DNA of 64,000 nucleotides from Oncomelania hupensis (GCA_036898135.1 CM072527.1:30319555-30383554); one strand, 5' to 3'. Counted from the first letter of the stretch, positions 49,301 through 59,074 are shown. The notes: generated by a model from the letters alone, not told the origin. Translations and numbers: made by a program.

Positions 49301-52300
49301 TATCAAGCCGCCTAGCGGCAACCACGAAAAAAGATAGAGATAGGCTACATAGATGCTGCAACGAAATCACTTTCGCTGGGAGTTTTGGTTGCACAACGTC
49401 ACACGTTTTGAAGTTCACGTGACTTCCTCCTTCAGGGGCGATACGACTTTCGTTCCAATAAGAGAAGCCACTTTCGTGGAAATCCAATATTACACGAACA
49501 TTATTTCGTCATTACTTTAGTTATCTCGGTCAATTAACAGCATCTTGTTCTAAGAAATACTTAGATTGGTATTCGGATTATTTATTCGCGCGTCTTAGGC
49601 CATTCAAAATGCTGTTATGAGATTGTTGGCCTTTGTTGAGTGATGCATTTGTTGAAAACCTTGGAATTGAGAGATCCAAAATGGCGACAAGAGGAACCCC
49701 ATCGATTGACATTTTATGCCGGCTTAATTGTTTGCTTCAAAGTGACATAACATTTACGTCTAAGTTACATTTACATGTAACTTATTGTGGTTTTTATTAA
49801 TGGGACGATTTATATATCTATATACTATTTTTTTTAAAGGGGTACATTAGCCGTTTCAAGTTATTTTACAGTATCAGTATAGTAGGCCTAGTTGTACGAT
49901 ACTGTTTGGCAGAATACATACGAGTACTATCCCTTGGAAACACGATTTTTCTTGTTTCAGCACACGAGAGTTACTCCAAGGGAATCAACAAAACAAAAGG
50001 TTGCGTCCCTTATTTCAGCGACGCGAAGTTCGCTGACCCGTCTTTCTATGCTGCTAAAGTTATACGAAAATGGTTGAATTGGAACGACTGCGCGTGCACC
50101 CTTCACGCAGCGAAGGGTTAACAAAGCGAAACTCCAACTGAATCCGATCTATATTTCTCCATAGGTTAGTTCGTACACGCTTTGGGAATAAATTGTTTGA
50201 GTGGTGGATTCGTTTCGCCAAACTGAGACGGCGTCAGTTGGCCACCCTTCCGATTGTATACACGAACTGTACGCTAGCTACCGCTGTCTAAAGGCGGCGA
50301 TACACGGTAAGACTAGATCTTATGATACCCGCATATGACTACGGAAATTCCCGGATCGGTAGGAATTGTCGTCAAGTCTTATCGATAGAGCATGTTCTAT
50401 TTTTTCACGGCGCGATACGACAGTGGAGGTCAGACAGCCAATCAAAACAGCTATTTGATTGACCTCCGAGGTGAAGGTCACTGAAAAACCGCGACCTACA
50501 AACAGAAAAATGGCAGACCTGTCGAAGCACCAAACAGGAATTTTGATTGAGTTGTACCATGAACATAGCTGCTTATGGGACACATCATTGCAGGTCTACA
50601 AAGACCAAGGGACCAGAAACCGCGCACTTTCATCAATACAGGCGCGGTTTCATGAAGCCTGCAATATTTTGCTGGATCGTAATACAGCCGACAGTGTGAT
50701 TTTTGTTGTCGTGTGACTCATGTCAATGAACGATATGAAAATAAAGAATAATATATTTGTGCAATGCATATTAATATTACTTTAAAAAAAAAGAATGTAA
50801 TGACGTTTTGAAAAACAAGCGTCATCAATTTATCACGCGCTAACAACAATTGCTTTTGCAACTATTTAGATCTAGTTAGCCGTAGACTACGAGATGCCTT
50901 TACCGACAGGCTTATGACTCGTACATACCGTGTATCAGCAAAGACATCAGATCTGCAGCGGCATACGCGGGTATCATAAGATCTAGTCTTACCGTGTATC
51001 GCTAGCTTTATGCCCATGCGCACTGCCTCGTACTTTGACGAGAACTCTTCATTGATTGAGTGATTGGTTAATGAACCTACAAAGTTTACTTTGTACTCCC
51101 TCAACACGGTGCTGATGCTGCGTTCTTTGTGAAGGTTCACGGAGCGTTCAGAGTATCAGAGAGCGGACTGGACACCTGGCAGCTGCACATGTCGCGGTTA
51201 GGGCTGGTAGCTCAGGCTATTCTGCAGCTCATCACCGCGCTCTTCCTCGTCTCTGACGTCGTTTCCGATTGGAAGTACAAGTGAGTACACTTAGATCTAA
51301 ATATTAAGACCTTGGCGTTGAAGTGGGCCAGAGGTAATTTGTTCAAACTTTTATACTAACTAGTATATTATGATAGAAGAGTGTGTTGATCCATATTATC
51401 GAGTGAAAACTCTCAAATAAGCATGTAAGCCTCTTTATGATTAGGGACGACACAACAGGTGTGATATATTGTATAATAGAACATCTAAAAGGATGATTGG
51501 TACAGTGAACGCATATAGATCTGGGAGACGTGAACCAGTCCTAACTCGATGTGAGTAAATGGGAATATAGTAACGACTTCTGTCTACCCTTTTTTGATGC
51601 TACTGATTTCTGCATTAAATAAATTTTTAAAATTTATTAAATGGATGCGTACAGCGAACATAATATGAAGTTGCTCACGCGGACATCACAACTGGTGCGT
51701 ATTCCTAAATCAGACTCAAAACGCGGCGACTTGTGACCAACATACTCGCTTGCCTATTATAGAACTCCTACATACACAACAAACATACATCTGTGTATAC
51801 ACTCAGACATGGGGTGTAAAGGCAAGTCGCCATTAGAAGGCGGAAAGGAATTTGAATTTTATTTTGGACATTTTAGTATCAGTTCCCGAGTTTGAAGAAA
51901 AGAACAAGTAGGAATCTGACATGGAATCTTTTAAAATTATTTTAATAATAATAATTGATTTAAAATTATTATTTTGTGTCTTGTGCTATTGTCACCTGTC
52001 CAGGTTCGGAACTGTAGTAGGGGATTATGATATACCTGAAATATTTTCAAATAATTGATGTTTGTGTAAATTGGTGTTTGTGTTGTTACGTAACCTTGTT
52101 TTACATTTTCAGTGCTGAAGAAAACCGTTGAAGGAATAGTTTCTGCTTCTTTATTTTCTCTTTCAGACTGCCAGTGCTGAGTCAGAACTTTTACGACATT
52201 GGGTTCCGTATTGTGGAGTTTGGGGTAGCTCTCTGGTTTCCCTGTGTGCTGTGGAACTGTGGATGGTAAGAGGAAGAGGAAGCGGGATCGGTGCATATAA

Positions 52301-52839
52301 AATGGTCGCGGTTGTGACAATGATGAAGATTGGTGATTGATAGGTTAATGAGGAAGAAGAAGAAGATGATGATGATTGATGAGGAGTAATGCAGGACATG
52401 GTTATGTAGTTTTACGGCAACGCTGCTGATGGTAATGACAGAAATAATGATTAAGATGATGGGTGGTAGTAGTGCTTTTATATTATTTGTGATTGGTCAG
52501 TAATAGCAATGACTGTGAGCGGGCGCGGCGGCGATGCCGACAGCGAACATAATATGAAGTTGCTTACGCGGACATCACAACTGATGCGCCAGGCTTCTGT
52601 TTCAGTCAACTCCAACCCCATTTCTTCAGGCGAGACAATAAGTACCAGTGTTTTACACAAACGTAACTCTTTGTCTCCCATGTCCTATTTCAGTCCTGAA
52701 GAACTGTGGGTTCTGAACCCCAAACGAATCTTCCGGTCCTTCGACTTCCGACGCCGTCGTCAGTTTTCCCAGAGTGAAGAGGAAAGAACCACCAAACGAG
52801 ACACTTACAGCACATTTGACACAGGTACATCGGAAGAAA

Positions 52840-52902
<63 letters not shown>

Positions 52903-55900
52903 CAGGAGTAAAAGGAAATGAACGAGCTGACAGACGTGCTGGCACGGCAGACATCACAGAAGACTTGGTCATGGGTAAGCCTGAAGTGCTCAGACCGGAA
53001 CTGCAGACGAACGACGAGCCACAACACCACAGCATCCATAGGCTGTTGGGATGGGGGGAGGGGGCGGTAGCGCTTTTGGGGTATTCCCGAGCGCTAAGAG
53101 GCCATCTTTAAGAGAACAGAACAGCTAGCCTATTTGATAACTGATGCTTAAAGTTAGCAATTGTGAGCTATTGTGATCCCACTGTGGATTTTGTCCAATA
53201 TACTATTTATTGTATAGTTGTTTGTGTACGGTGACAGAGAGCACAAACAGCAGGTGTGACTGTTGGATCTGTTACGATCCTGAGAGGAAAGACGCAGGGC
53301 CTCTGATACAGCCCTGTCTGTGCAAGGGTGACGTCTCCACAGTGCATCATGACTGCCTCAAGAAATGGCTGGTGGAGGTATGTCATTTGTTGTTCTTGTT
53401 AGCATTGTTACTTCTTGTTGTTAGCATCAACACAATGCATAGCTTCACATATTTAGGAACCATTGTATCAGACATTGGGTCCCGGCAGGAAGTCCTCTCC
53501 AGGATCGCACAAACAACTGCTGCCCTGACAAGGTTGAAGCCCATTTGGAAAGACAGGACCATCAGTCTGCATTCCAAGGTAATGTTGCTGCGCTCCCTTG
53601 TCATCTTCATCTTCCTATACGCTTGCCAAACATGGACCCTCACAGCAGACCTACAACGAAGAATACAAAGCATGGAGATGATGTGAAGACTTATGGGCAT
53701 TTCCTATACCCAGCACCTCACCAACGACTAAGTCCGACAGACCATCACACCAGCCATTGGACAACATGATGACAGGCTCAAATGGTTAAAAAAAACGGAG
53801 ATTCCGATGGTATGGCCACGTCACCAGAGCATCTGGCCTTGCAAGGCACGGTGCAAGGAGGCAGAAGAAGAGGGAGACATAAAAAGAGGTAAGAGGACAA
53901 CATTCTAGAATGGACTGGCTTGACACTGAGAAAGATGGAGTATGCAGGTCAAACGATCATCAGTGGTGTCCCAACGACTTTCGAGTTATAGGATAGGATA
54001 GAATAGGTTAGCACTATTGGTTGTTTTTTTGTTTTGACTACCCTATAAACAATAAATAACTAACTAACGAGCTTTCTTTGTGTATGCGGGAGTGTACAGC
54101 AAACAGTATGTTTTGGGGGTGTGCCTGTAGATAGTAGTTGTTTTATTATATTTTAAGTGTTGGCATTTTTTAAAAACATATTCTACATTTTACATTTACT
54201 ACATTTGTGCAGGTGAAAATCGAATTTCTATGTAAATAAAGACGAATAAAGTCTCCGTCACTCAGTCTGTCTCTCAGTCTCAGTCTGTTAAATGTTGTGG
54301 TGGGGTAGTGGTGTCAGAATAAGTGGTAGTACATGTATCAATACAAGATTTAGATCTAGAACTAACCAATGTCTTCCTAGAAGGTTCTCTGTCTGTGCAT
54401 GGGCGTGTGTGTGTGAGTGTGTGTGTGGGTGTGTGTGTGTGTGATCAATTCTGTAATACAATAACTTTGCTGTTGCCGGGAAATGTTAGCTAAACCTGTT
54501 CAAGTTTTTATATTTTTGTGTTGATCAGAGTGCTGCCAATGAAAGCAGCCCAGAATGCCGAATTTGCGGGCAGAGGGTAAGTTAAAATAACTTTGTTTCG
54601 AAGTAAGAAGTTACTGCGGATCTCCAATGGATTGTGAAAACCGCCTTTGAAGAGTAATGGTACTTAATTTCTCTAGTGTACACATTTTTATTATCAGAAT
54701 GTCCCAAGTTTGCCTACCTATAGCACATATTTGAAGCCCCAATCATGACTTGAAGATTAAGAGTTTGAAGTTGCAGCACGATCAGTCCCGCTGTCCCAAC
54801 ATCAAGGCAAAGCTCATTCCGCTCCCTCCTCGGCAATGACGAGGTCACAACCACCATTCTTCCTCATCTCCACGAGAACCCAATACCGCAGTTCCTTCTT
54901 CCTCTCACGAACGATCAAGGATTGGAACGGTCTCTCCAGATGAGCAGCCGAGGGCACAACTCTTGGCAAGTTTGTGTCACGAGTCTCCCTTCAGTAACCT
55001 TCCCTGTCTCTTATATTTTTGTTTGGACTGGGTGATATTACTCTAAATGAGACAGAGAAAGAAATCCCCCCAATTCCCCGAGAAGAAGTTGAGGCAACAG
55101 TGCAATCGCCGAAGTAGGGGAAGTCAGCGGGAGTGGGCAACATACCCGCAGAATTCAAGCAGGAGGAGAAGCCATGATTGACGCCCTCACCATTATCTGT
55201 AACAAGATCTGGCAGAGTGGGGAGTGGCCTACAACAAGGACTCAGTCGCTTGTCATCACTCTTCCCAAAAAATGGTAGCCTTCAGGAGTGTGAAAATTAC
55301 CGCACCATTAACCTCATCAGCCCAGCAAGGTCCTCCTGAAAATAATATTCAACAGGTTTAAACCCCAAGCTGAACAAATCATAGATACAGAACAAGCAGG
55401 ATTCAGGGCAGGGCGAAGTACCACTGAGCAGATTTTCAACCTCAGAATAATTTGCGAGAAATACCTACTACACCAACAACATCTATATCATGTGTTTGTA
55501 GACTTCAAGAAAGCGTTTGACCGAATCTGGCATGCAGCTGTGTGGGCAACCATGAGAGTGTAAAACATCAGCTCTAACATTATTGAAGTCATCAAAAGTC
55601 TGTATGACAAGGCTACCAGTGCAGTCCTCCACAACAGCGCCATCGGGAACCACAATCAGCCTACGTCCAGAATACCTAATCTCTCCAACATCTTGCTGGA
55701 GATGCCCTTGCAAATTATGAAGGCACCGTCAACAAAGGGGGTAGAGCAATTTCCAACCTCCGTTTTGCGGATGACATTGATGGATGGGCTGGAGAGGAAC
55801 AAGAACTTGAAGAACTGGTACAAAGGCTTGACACCACCTCAAGAATCCTTGGAATCGAAATAAGTGGAAAGAAGATCAAAATGATGACCAACATAACCAT

Positions 55901-58148
55901 TGGCATCAACAGGGACATCAGAGTCCAAGGCCAGTCCTTCAAACGGTGCATTGCTTCAAATATTAAGGAGCCATTGTATCAGCAATGGGGCCCGACAGGA
56001 AGTCCTCTCCAGAATCGCACAAACAACTACTGCTCTGACATTTGGATAGACAAGACCATCAGTCTACACTCCAAGGTAAGGCTGCTGCGCTCCCTTATCA
56101 TTTCCATCTTCCTATACGCTTGCGAAACATGGACCCGCGAAACATGGACCCTCACAGCAGACCTACAACGAAGAATACAAAGCTTGGAGATGAAGTGCTA
56201 CAGAAGACTTCTGGGCATTTCCTATACCCAGCACATCGCCAACAACGAAATCCGACAGACCATCACACAAGCCATTGGACAACACGATGACATGCTCACA
56301 GTGGTAAAGAAACGGAAACTCCGATGGTATGGCTACGTCACCAGAGCATCAGGCATCGCAGAGACCAGTACAATACAAGATTATTGCTTTAGGTCCAGCG
56401 GACTCTTCCGAGCCAAATCAGGACCAGAGAGACGTTATATTAAAATATTATAAAATGTTTCAAATCTTAAAAAACAAGCCTGTTACACTTAAGTACTCAA
56501 ACAAACTTTCACATGACACCTCTTTAAAAGTCTTCTTTATCGCAGAGACCATCCTGCAAGGCACGATGCAAAGAGGCAGAAGAAGAGGGAGACTGGAAAA
56601 ATGGTTGGAGGACCACATTCGAGAATGGACTGGTTTGACACTGAGTAAAGCCGTGAGGGTTGCCGAGGACAGAGAAAGATGAAGTACGCTGGTTAAACGA
56701 TCTTCTGTGGTGCCCCAACGACCTTCGAGTTACGGGATAGGATAGGACAGGAGACAGAAAACTCGTTAAATGCCGTTGACCAGAACTATCTACAACAAAT
56801 CTGAACTGCTTCAAAACCTCTAGAGAAAAGAACGTGAACCCCTCGCAAAATAGATGCCAGAATGATCGAAGAGTTGATCTTGGACCCTCAATGTCAAGAA
56901 GAATGTGTTGTATTTATGAACTGCGACATTTTATTAGCTGTGATAGTTGCTTGCATGAATGTATTTATAACTTTTTTTTGTGTGATTCAAATACTGCTGT
57001 CATTCACAAGAAATGTCAGTCAAAGATTATACTGCCTACAGAAACTCTGTTTCTTAGGCGTCAGTCATCCTTTTTTTTTTTTTTTTTTCCTATTTCGTAA
57101 TGATATACATTAAAATGAAGTTCTGAATAAAATGTACAAAATAAAAAAATAACACGTGCACAATAAAGTATTCTACTTGAGCTTTCATATACACAAAACT
57201 CATGTTAAATATTATACTCGGTACTGGATTGTCAAATAAAGAGACTCACTTGTCATAAGCTGAACATTAGAAATGGCTATAACTGGAATGGGCAGTAATA
57301 ACAAACACTTGTTGGCATGAAGAAAATTTACCCTATTTGTAGGAATTTAATAAAATTTAAGTCACATAGCCAACAAGGACGATTGTAACAATTATAGGCT
57401 ATTCCAAATGTACAAGCACAAAGATGTTGCATTCAAAATTATAACAATAAATAAACAAAACAGGTTATATTTTAGTCATGACTTTTAGTCTTGGTCATTT
57501 GAATGCTGTGTACGAACGAGTTGTTTTTGTTGTGAATGTATTTATAACTAGATATATTTTATGTTTTTGTTAGATTACTAAGGGGTGTGATTGTAATGCT
57601 TTGTCGATTTAACACACATAACTGTAAAGTTAACTTTCCTTTTTATGACACATAATCTCCGCTTGTGCAAATTCCTTGTTTGAGGAAATAAAGATGTGTT
57701 GTGTTATATTCCAAGTATTGTATTGTACTGTATTGTATTGTATTTGTATTGTATAATCTTCTGTCCAAATATCGTGGATTCGGAAAATAGTCTGTGACTG
57801 GGACGTCAGGCTCTTCTTACTGCGTCATAATTGTATGAAAGTTGTATACAGTATGTTAGCATTTCTTTGTTGACCATATTAGTACACCTTGGAGGCTCAC
57901 TACTGGATCCCCAAAGGGTTAAAACCACGGCACTGGCTGCAGACGTTCTTGGCCATGCTACTGATCGTGGCCTCTCCATTTGCTGCCTACGCTGCTTGCC
58001 ATTCCATGTCTTCTTCCGTCAGCTACCTCAAAATCCTGGTCATCGGCCTGACAGTCCTGCTGGAGCTGGTGTCGCTAAGGTAACGGTTACAAAACAAACG
58101 TTCCTGTGGTGGTGGTGATTCATTTTATTTTGAAGGGTGGTGGTGGTA

Positions 58149-58196
<48 letters not shown>

Positions 58197-58561
58197 GTGA
58201 TTATGTGATGATTCGTATTAATATATAAACTTTTTCTTTTATATTTATTTGTTTGCTTTCTTTTTCTAGGTTGTTCGTGTTGCACGTGCGTTCTTCCTGT
58301 CAGAGGGTCAGGGTCGCCACCATGAAAATCGCCGGCAGAGTTGTCCCACCCCCGCGCTCTTGCTCAATACAACCCTCCTCCAGCTGCCAAGACTTAGAGC
58401 CAGAGGTGACCTTCAGCCGAGCCTGTCAAGGTCAAACAGCCGTGAAGGGCGTGTCGTCAGGGTCAGCGGAGGTCAAGGTTATGACCGTCGCCATGGTGAC
58501 GGGAGGCGTGATGTGCGAGCGTCTACCTGTTACGAGTTTCAGCACTCCTGATCTACCATAA
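43197..58561 (+). CDS. EGF-like / 7TM / RING-CH (MARCH-type) membrane E3 ligase, 5' partial
   Basis: Thirteen exons (listed separately) join in frame to about 653 codons ending at TAA 58559-58561. In order: an EGF-like module (CPGNCSGHGTCQDGQCLC then YSGGTC); seven hydrophobic helices; a cytosolic Ser/Arg-rich segment; a C4HC3 RING-CH domain (CDCWICYDPERKD, PCLCKGD, HHDCLKKW, CRICGQR); two more helices; and a tail. RING-CH plus two helices is the MARCH ligase layout, which transfers ubiquitin to membrane proteins. The preceding helices, with SLIVCFWAEAFHI, resemble the plant THH1/TOM1/TOM3 and animal GPR137-type 7TM region; that match is inferred by eye. I know no standard gene name. The start exon(s) were not found. 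Confidence 0.85.
43385..43799 (+). other. intron, possibly containing a small retroelement
   Basis: GCTAGTTGGTATGGATGGGT then AACCACC slightly resembles the 5S rRNA internal promoter, but the rest does not. Nothing else recognised. Confidence 0.3.
43800..44856 (+). mobile_element. 5'-truncated family R retroposon, split by a second copy
   Basis: CTATGAGCGGACTGT flanks both sides (43785-43799 and 44857-44871). The copy runs to GGGGTCCTCTTTCAACCAA, is interrupted at 44190, and resumes at 44787 to end in an (ACTA)n tail. Confidence 0.85.
44191..44786 (+). mobile_element. full-length family R retroposon nested in an older copy
   Basis: TTTCAACCAA (44181-44190) and TTTCAACTAA (44787-44796) flank it. 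It starts TCCCCCCGTGGAGGTGCCGG and ends with (ACTA)n. Confidence 0.85.
44925..45026 (+). CDS. exon b: end of EGF module and TM1
   Basis: 34 codons in phase 0. It gives the last EGF Cys (VQYSGGTCEEMNIG) and a helix YYIAFGTIFTLLGCVAFVQL. Confidence 0.88.
45027..45387 (+). other. intron, AT-rich, nothing recognised
   Basis: No exon or element end. Confidence 0.45.
45388..45525 (+). CDS. exon c: cytosolic loop and TM2
   Basis: 46 codons in phase 0 after acceptor gtttgcag. VLCVVYEYTKEEKRSWRKAC is followed by the helix LLYVLVICATTLRGAYFF. The T-L-R-G segment resembles the W-x-S-L-R-x helix of GPR137/TOM1-type proteins. Confidence 0.88.
45526..46173 (+). other. intron with pyrimidine-rich tract
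   Basis: C/T-rich stretches at about 45596-45625 and 45785-45850; nothing else recognised. Confidence 0.45.
46174..46263 (+). CDS. exon d: TM3 with FWAE motif
   Basis: 30 codons in phase 0. VSEQVASSLWSAYFPVIITG then FSLIVCFWAE. The F-W-A-E at the helix end is the main hint of THH1/TOM1-type ancestry. Confidence 0.88.
46264..47260 (+). other. intron with (AC)-rich tract, otherwise unrecognised
   Basis: A TATAGCGCGGTACCTCG segment near 46770 resembles SINE tails. CA-rich sequence lies at 46817-46880. Confidence 0.4.
47261..47407 (+). CDS. exon e: TM4
   Basis: 49 codons in phase 0 after acceptor accaaaccag. AFHISQTPGGDRQFLSKSTL is followed by the helix AFIAFSALNFVMLATQLIVV, then DRFDSREDK. 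Confidence 0.88.
47408..48630 (+). other. intron with a hairpin-ended repeat fragment
   Basis: CTAGCGGAGTACCCGCAGC then AAGTGCGGGTTA at 47443-47474 has a 6-bp stem and resembles an inverted Helitron-type end. A G-run lies at 48469-48482. The rest is unassigned. Confidence 0.35.
48631..48726 (+). CDS. exon f: TM5
   Basis: 32 codons in phase 0 after acceptor ttctggcag. MMILRVCNGGFALLMMIVVV then FSLIYGVEVYFK. Confidence 0.87.
48727..50290 (+). other. intron, mostly unassigned
   Basis: CCAAAATGGCGACAAGAGG at about 49676 opens a short ORF without exon support. At 50097 CACCCTTCACGCAGCGAAGG precedes TTAA, a small hairpin that could be an element end; no partner was found. Confidence 0.35.
50291..51008. 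mobile_element. PIF/Harbinger-like MITE with perfect 35-bp inverted repeats
   Basis: CGATACACGGTAAGACTAGA continuing TCTTATGATACCCGC (50298-50332) recurs perfectly inverted at 50967-51001. TAAAG precedes the left arm and CTTTA follows the right, so the element appears bounded by TA. It carries a MADF-like ORF but no DDE transposase. Confidence 0.75.
50459..50716 (+). CDS. MADF-like DNA-binding protein fragment in the Harbinger-like element
   Basis: An 85-codon ORF. After MADLSKHQTGI it reads LIELYHEHSCLWDTSLQVYK then DQGTRNRALSSIQARFHEAC. The pattern LIELYHExxxLWDxxxxxYKDxxxRxxALxxI fits the MADF (Myb/SANT-like in Adf-1) domain. PIF/Harbinger elements carry a Myb/SANT-like protein that helps the transposase bind the ends. 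The likely start is the internal Met at 50510. It is either a domesticated short protein or a relic; the domain's C-terminal helix looks cut short. Confidence 0.5.
   Translation: MTSEVKVTEKPRPTNRKMADLSKHQTGILIELYHEHSCLWDTSLQVYKDQGTRNRALSSIQARFHEACNILLDRNTADSVIFVVV
51135..51280 (+). CDS. exon g: TM6
   Basis: VHGAFRVSESGLDTWQLHMS then RLGLVAQAILQLITALFLVS and DVVSDWKY. It ends at gtgagt with AA carried into exon h. Confidence 0.87.
51643..51694 (+). pseudogene. partial copy of exon i with its acceptor, in the upstream intron
   Basis: GCGAACATAATATGAAGTTG then CTCACGCGGACATCACAACT matches exon i at 52542 with one change in the coding part, and includes the preceding GATGC-TACAG acceptor sequence. 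It is followed immediately by SINE sequence. Because intronic bases are included, it is a DNA-level duplication and not a spliced cDNA. Confidence 0.75.
51695..51900 (-). repeat. partial SINE (family C), minus strand
   Basis: CCTAAATCAGACTCAAAACG, CATGGGGTGTAAAGGCAAGT and GAAGGCGGAAAGGAA match the copies at 23465 and 29986. Confidence 0.65.
52167..52265 (+). CDS. exon h: TM7
   Basis: The A completes Lys from exon g. LPVLSQNFYDIGFRIVEFGV then ALWFPCVLWNCG. It ends TG before gtaaga, a phase-2 donor. Confidence 0.87.
52544..52824 (+). CDS. exon i: cytosolic Ser/Arg-rich linker
   Basis: The first C completes Cys. CEHNMKLLTRTSQLMRQASV, SVNSNPISSGETISTSVLHK and SPEELWVLNPKRIFRSFDFR, then RRRQFSQSEEERTTKRD. 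It is hydrophilic with many Ser/Thr beside Arg, so possible phosphosites. The phase-1 donor gtacat is weak; read-through continues in frame into a (GAT)n tract and a LINE RNase H fragment. Confidence 0.78.
52842..52902. repeat. (GAT)n microsatellite
   Basis: About 20 GAT units, in frame as poly-Asp with exon i. Confidence 0.95.
52903..53110 (+). pseudogene. LINE RNase H domain fragment
   Basis: AGVKGNERADRRAGTADITE then DLVMGKPEVLRPEL and HHSIHRL match the C-terminal part of RNase H-like domains in non-LTR retrotransposons (H-x-G-x-x-G-N-E-x-A-D). The catalytic start is missing. This is a different LINE from the RTE-like copies. Confidence 0.7.
53238..53377 (+). CDS. exon j: first half of the RING-CH zinc finger
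   Basis: Phase-1 start, phase-0 end. STNSRCDCWICYDPERKDAG then PLIQPCLCKGDVSTVHHDCL and KKWLVE. It supplies the first four Cys ligands and the H-x2-C pair of the C4HC3 finger. Confidence 0.93.
53421..54003 (+). mobile_element. 5'-truncated RTE-like LINE in the RING-CH intron
   Basis: SINTMHSFTYLGTIVSDIGS, RQEVLSRIAQTTAALTRLKP then VMLLRSLVIFIFLYACQTWT, with a (GGATA)n-like tail. Frames break after LQRRIQSMEM. Confidence 0.82.
54035..54069 (+). repeat. family R 3' end fragment
   Basis: CTACCCTATAAACAATAAAT then AACTAACTAAC matches family R tails. There is no obvious target duplication. Confidence 0.5.
54529..54576 (+). CDS. exon k: second half of the RING-CH zinc finger
   Basis: 16 codons, phase 0: SAANESSPECRICGQR. 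C-R-I-C supplies the last ligand pair. It lies 1.15 kb from exon j, separated by a LINE insertion. Confidence 0.92.
54750..54995 (+). pseudogene. C-terminal fragment of another non-LTR retrotransposon
   Basis: Frames give RCPNIKAKLIPLPPR-like and TRTQYRSSFFLSRTIKDWNG, the typical end of jockey/CR1-type reverse transcriptase polyproteins. Broken by stops. Confidence 0.55.
55045..56745 (+). pseudogene. RTE-like LINE reverse transcriptase, decayed, with nested insertion
   Basis: It covers the RT from PIPREEVEATVQS and KSAGVGNIPAEF-like motifs through VDFKKAFDRIWHAAVWATMR, FADDIDGWAGEEQELEELVQ, LRSLIISIFLYACETW and KCYRRLLGISYTQHIANNEI to REWTGLTLSKAVRVAEDRER, ending in (GGATA)n. Many frameshifts. 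A 172-bp insertion lies at 56367-56538. Confidence 0.85.
56367..56538 (-). mobile_element. truncated family R insertion inside the LINE
   Basis: ATCGCAGAGACC is duplicated at 56355-56366 and 56539-56550. The minus strand carries CCTGATTTGGCTCGGAAGAG and GTCCGCTGGACCTAAAGC, the family R 3' end. Its 5' portion, about 110 bp, does not match other family R copies. Confidence 0.8.
56746..57882 (+). other. intron, AT-rich, nothing coding recognised
   Basis: Overlapping ORFs at 56834-57113 are T-rich and lack exon support. A (TGTAT)n-like run lies near 57715-57750. Confidence 0.45.
57883..58079 (+). CDS. exon l: two membrane helices after the RING-CH domain
   Basis: YTLEAHYWIPKGLKPRHWLQ, TFLAMLLIVASPFAAYAACH and SVSYLKILVIGLTVLLELVS. 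It ends in phase 2 at gtaacg. RING-CH followed by paired helices is the MARCH arrangement. Confidence 0.92.
58155..58196. repeat. (GAT)n microsatellite
   Basis: Pure GAT run in the last intron. Confidence 0.93.
58270..58561 (+). CDS. exon m: C-terminal tail and stop
   Basis: The G completes Arg. LFVLHVRSSCQRVRVATMKI then AGRVVPPPRSCSIQPSSSCQ, ending FSTPDLP then TAA. A second frame over the same bases is also open, but only this one follows from exon l. The C-tail beyond QRVRVATMKIAGR is low-complexity and less certain. Confidence 0.75.
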
Positions 58562-58922
58562 ACCAACTTCTTTCTTATTTTTTAAATTAAAACAAAGTGT
58601 TCTCTGTAGAGTTGGTAAAATTCGTTCAGGACTTGTTAAAAAAACTATTTTACGAGTAAAAACTAAAGAATTTGATTGATAAGGATTGTTTGATAATATG
58701 GTTTTATACACAGATTCTTCCATGATCAAACTTGTATTGTAGTTTGCTTGTGCATAGCTTGTACGTAAAATCGGCAGTGGACTTTTTGTGTCGGTTTTTT
58801 TAAAAATTATTATTATTTGTGGTTTTTTTTCAACAATTTTACTTTGAAGCAATCATTTTACGTAACAGAAGCCTTTTCACAAGGGCGAATTCTTTAAGTC
58901 AATAGCTAATCTTCAACCTGCA

Positions 58923-59074
58923 GAGCAAATGAAACAGCTTTGATGAATGTGGATGCTCAGCGCAAGAAGAAGCGTCGAAGACAAGAAGAATACTTCAGAA
59001 GTACTATGAAATTAAAAACAAAAACCCGTGTTGGAAATACAAACTGCCTGACCTCTTGTGGGACTGCTGGCTAG
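58923..59074 (+). other. possible extra terminal exon of the RING-CH gene
   Basis: After acceptor aacctgcag, a frame reads ANETALMNVDAQRKKKRRRQ then EEYFRSTMKLKTKTRVGNTN and stops at 59072-59074. Its basic character could be an alternative C-terminus, but no donor in exon m is clearly paired with it. Confidence 0.25.

Noticed and set aside
50097..50121. piggyBac-like end (hairpin followed by TTAA)
   Set aside because: No matching TTAA end was found on the left, and the hairpin alone is weak evidence.
58360..58551. Alternative frame (Arg-rich) in the last RING-CH gene exon
   Set aside because: It cannot be entered from exon l without a frameshift.
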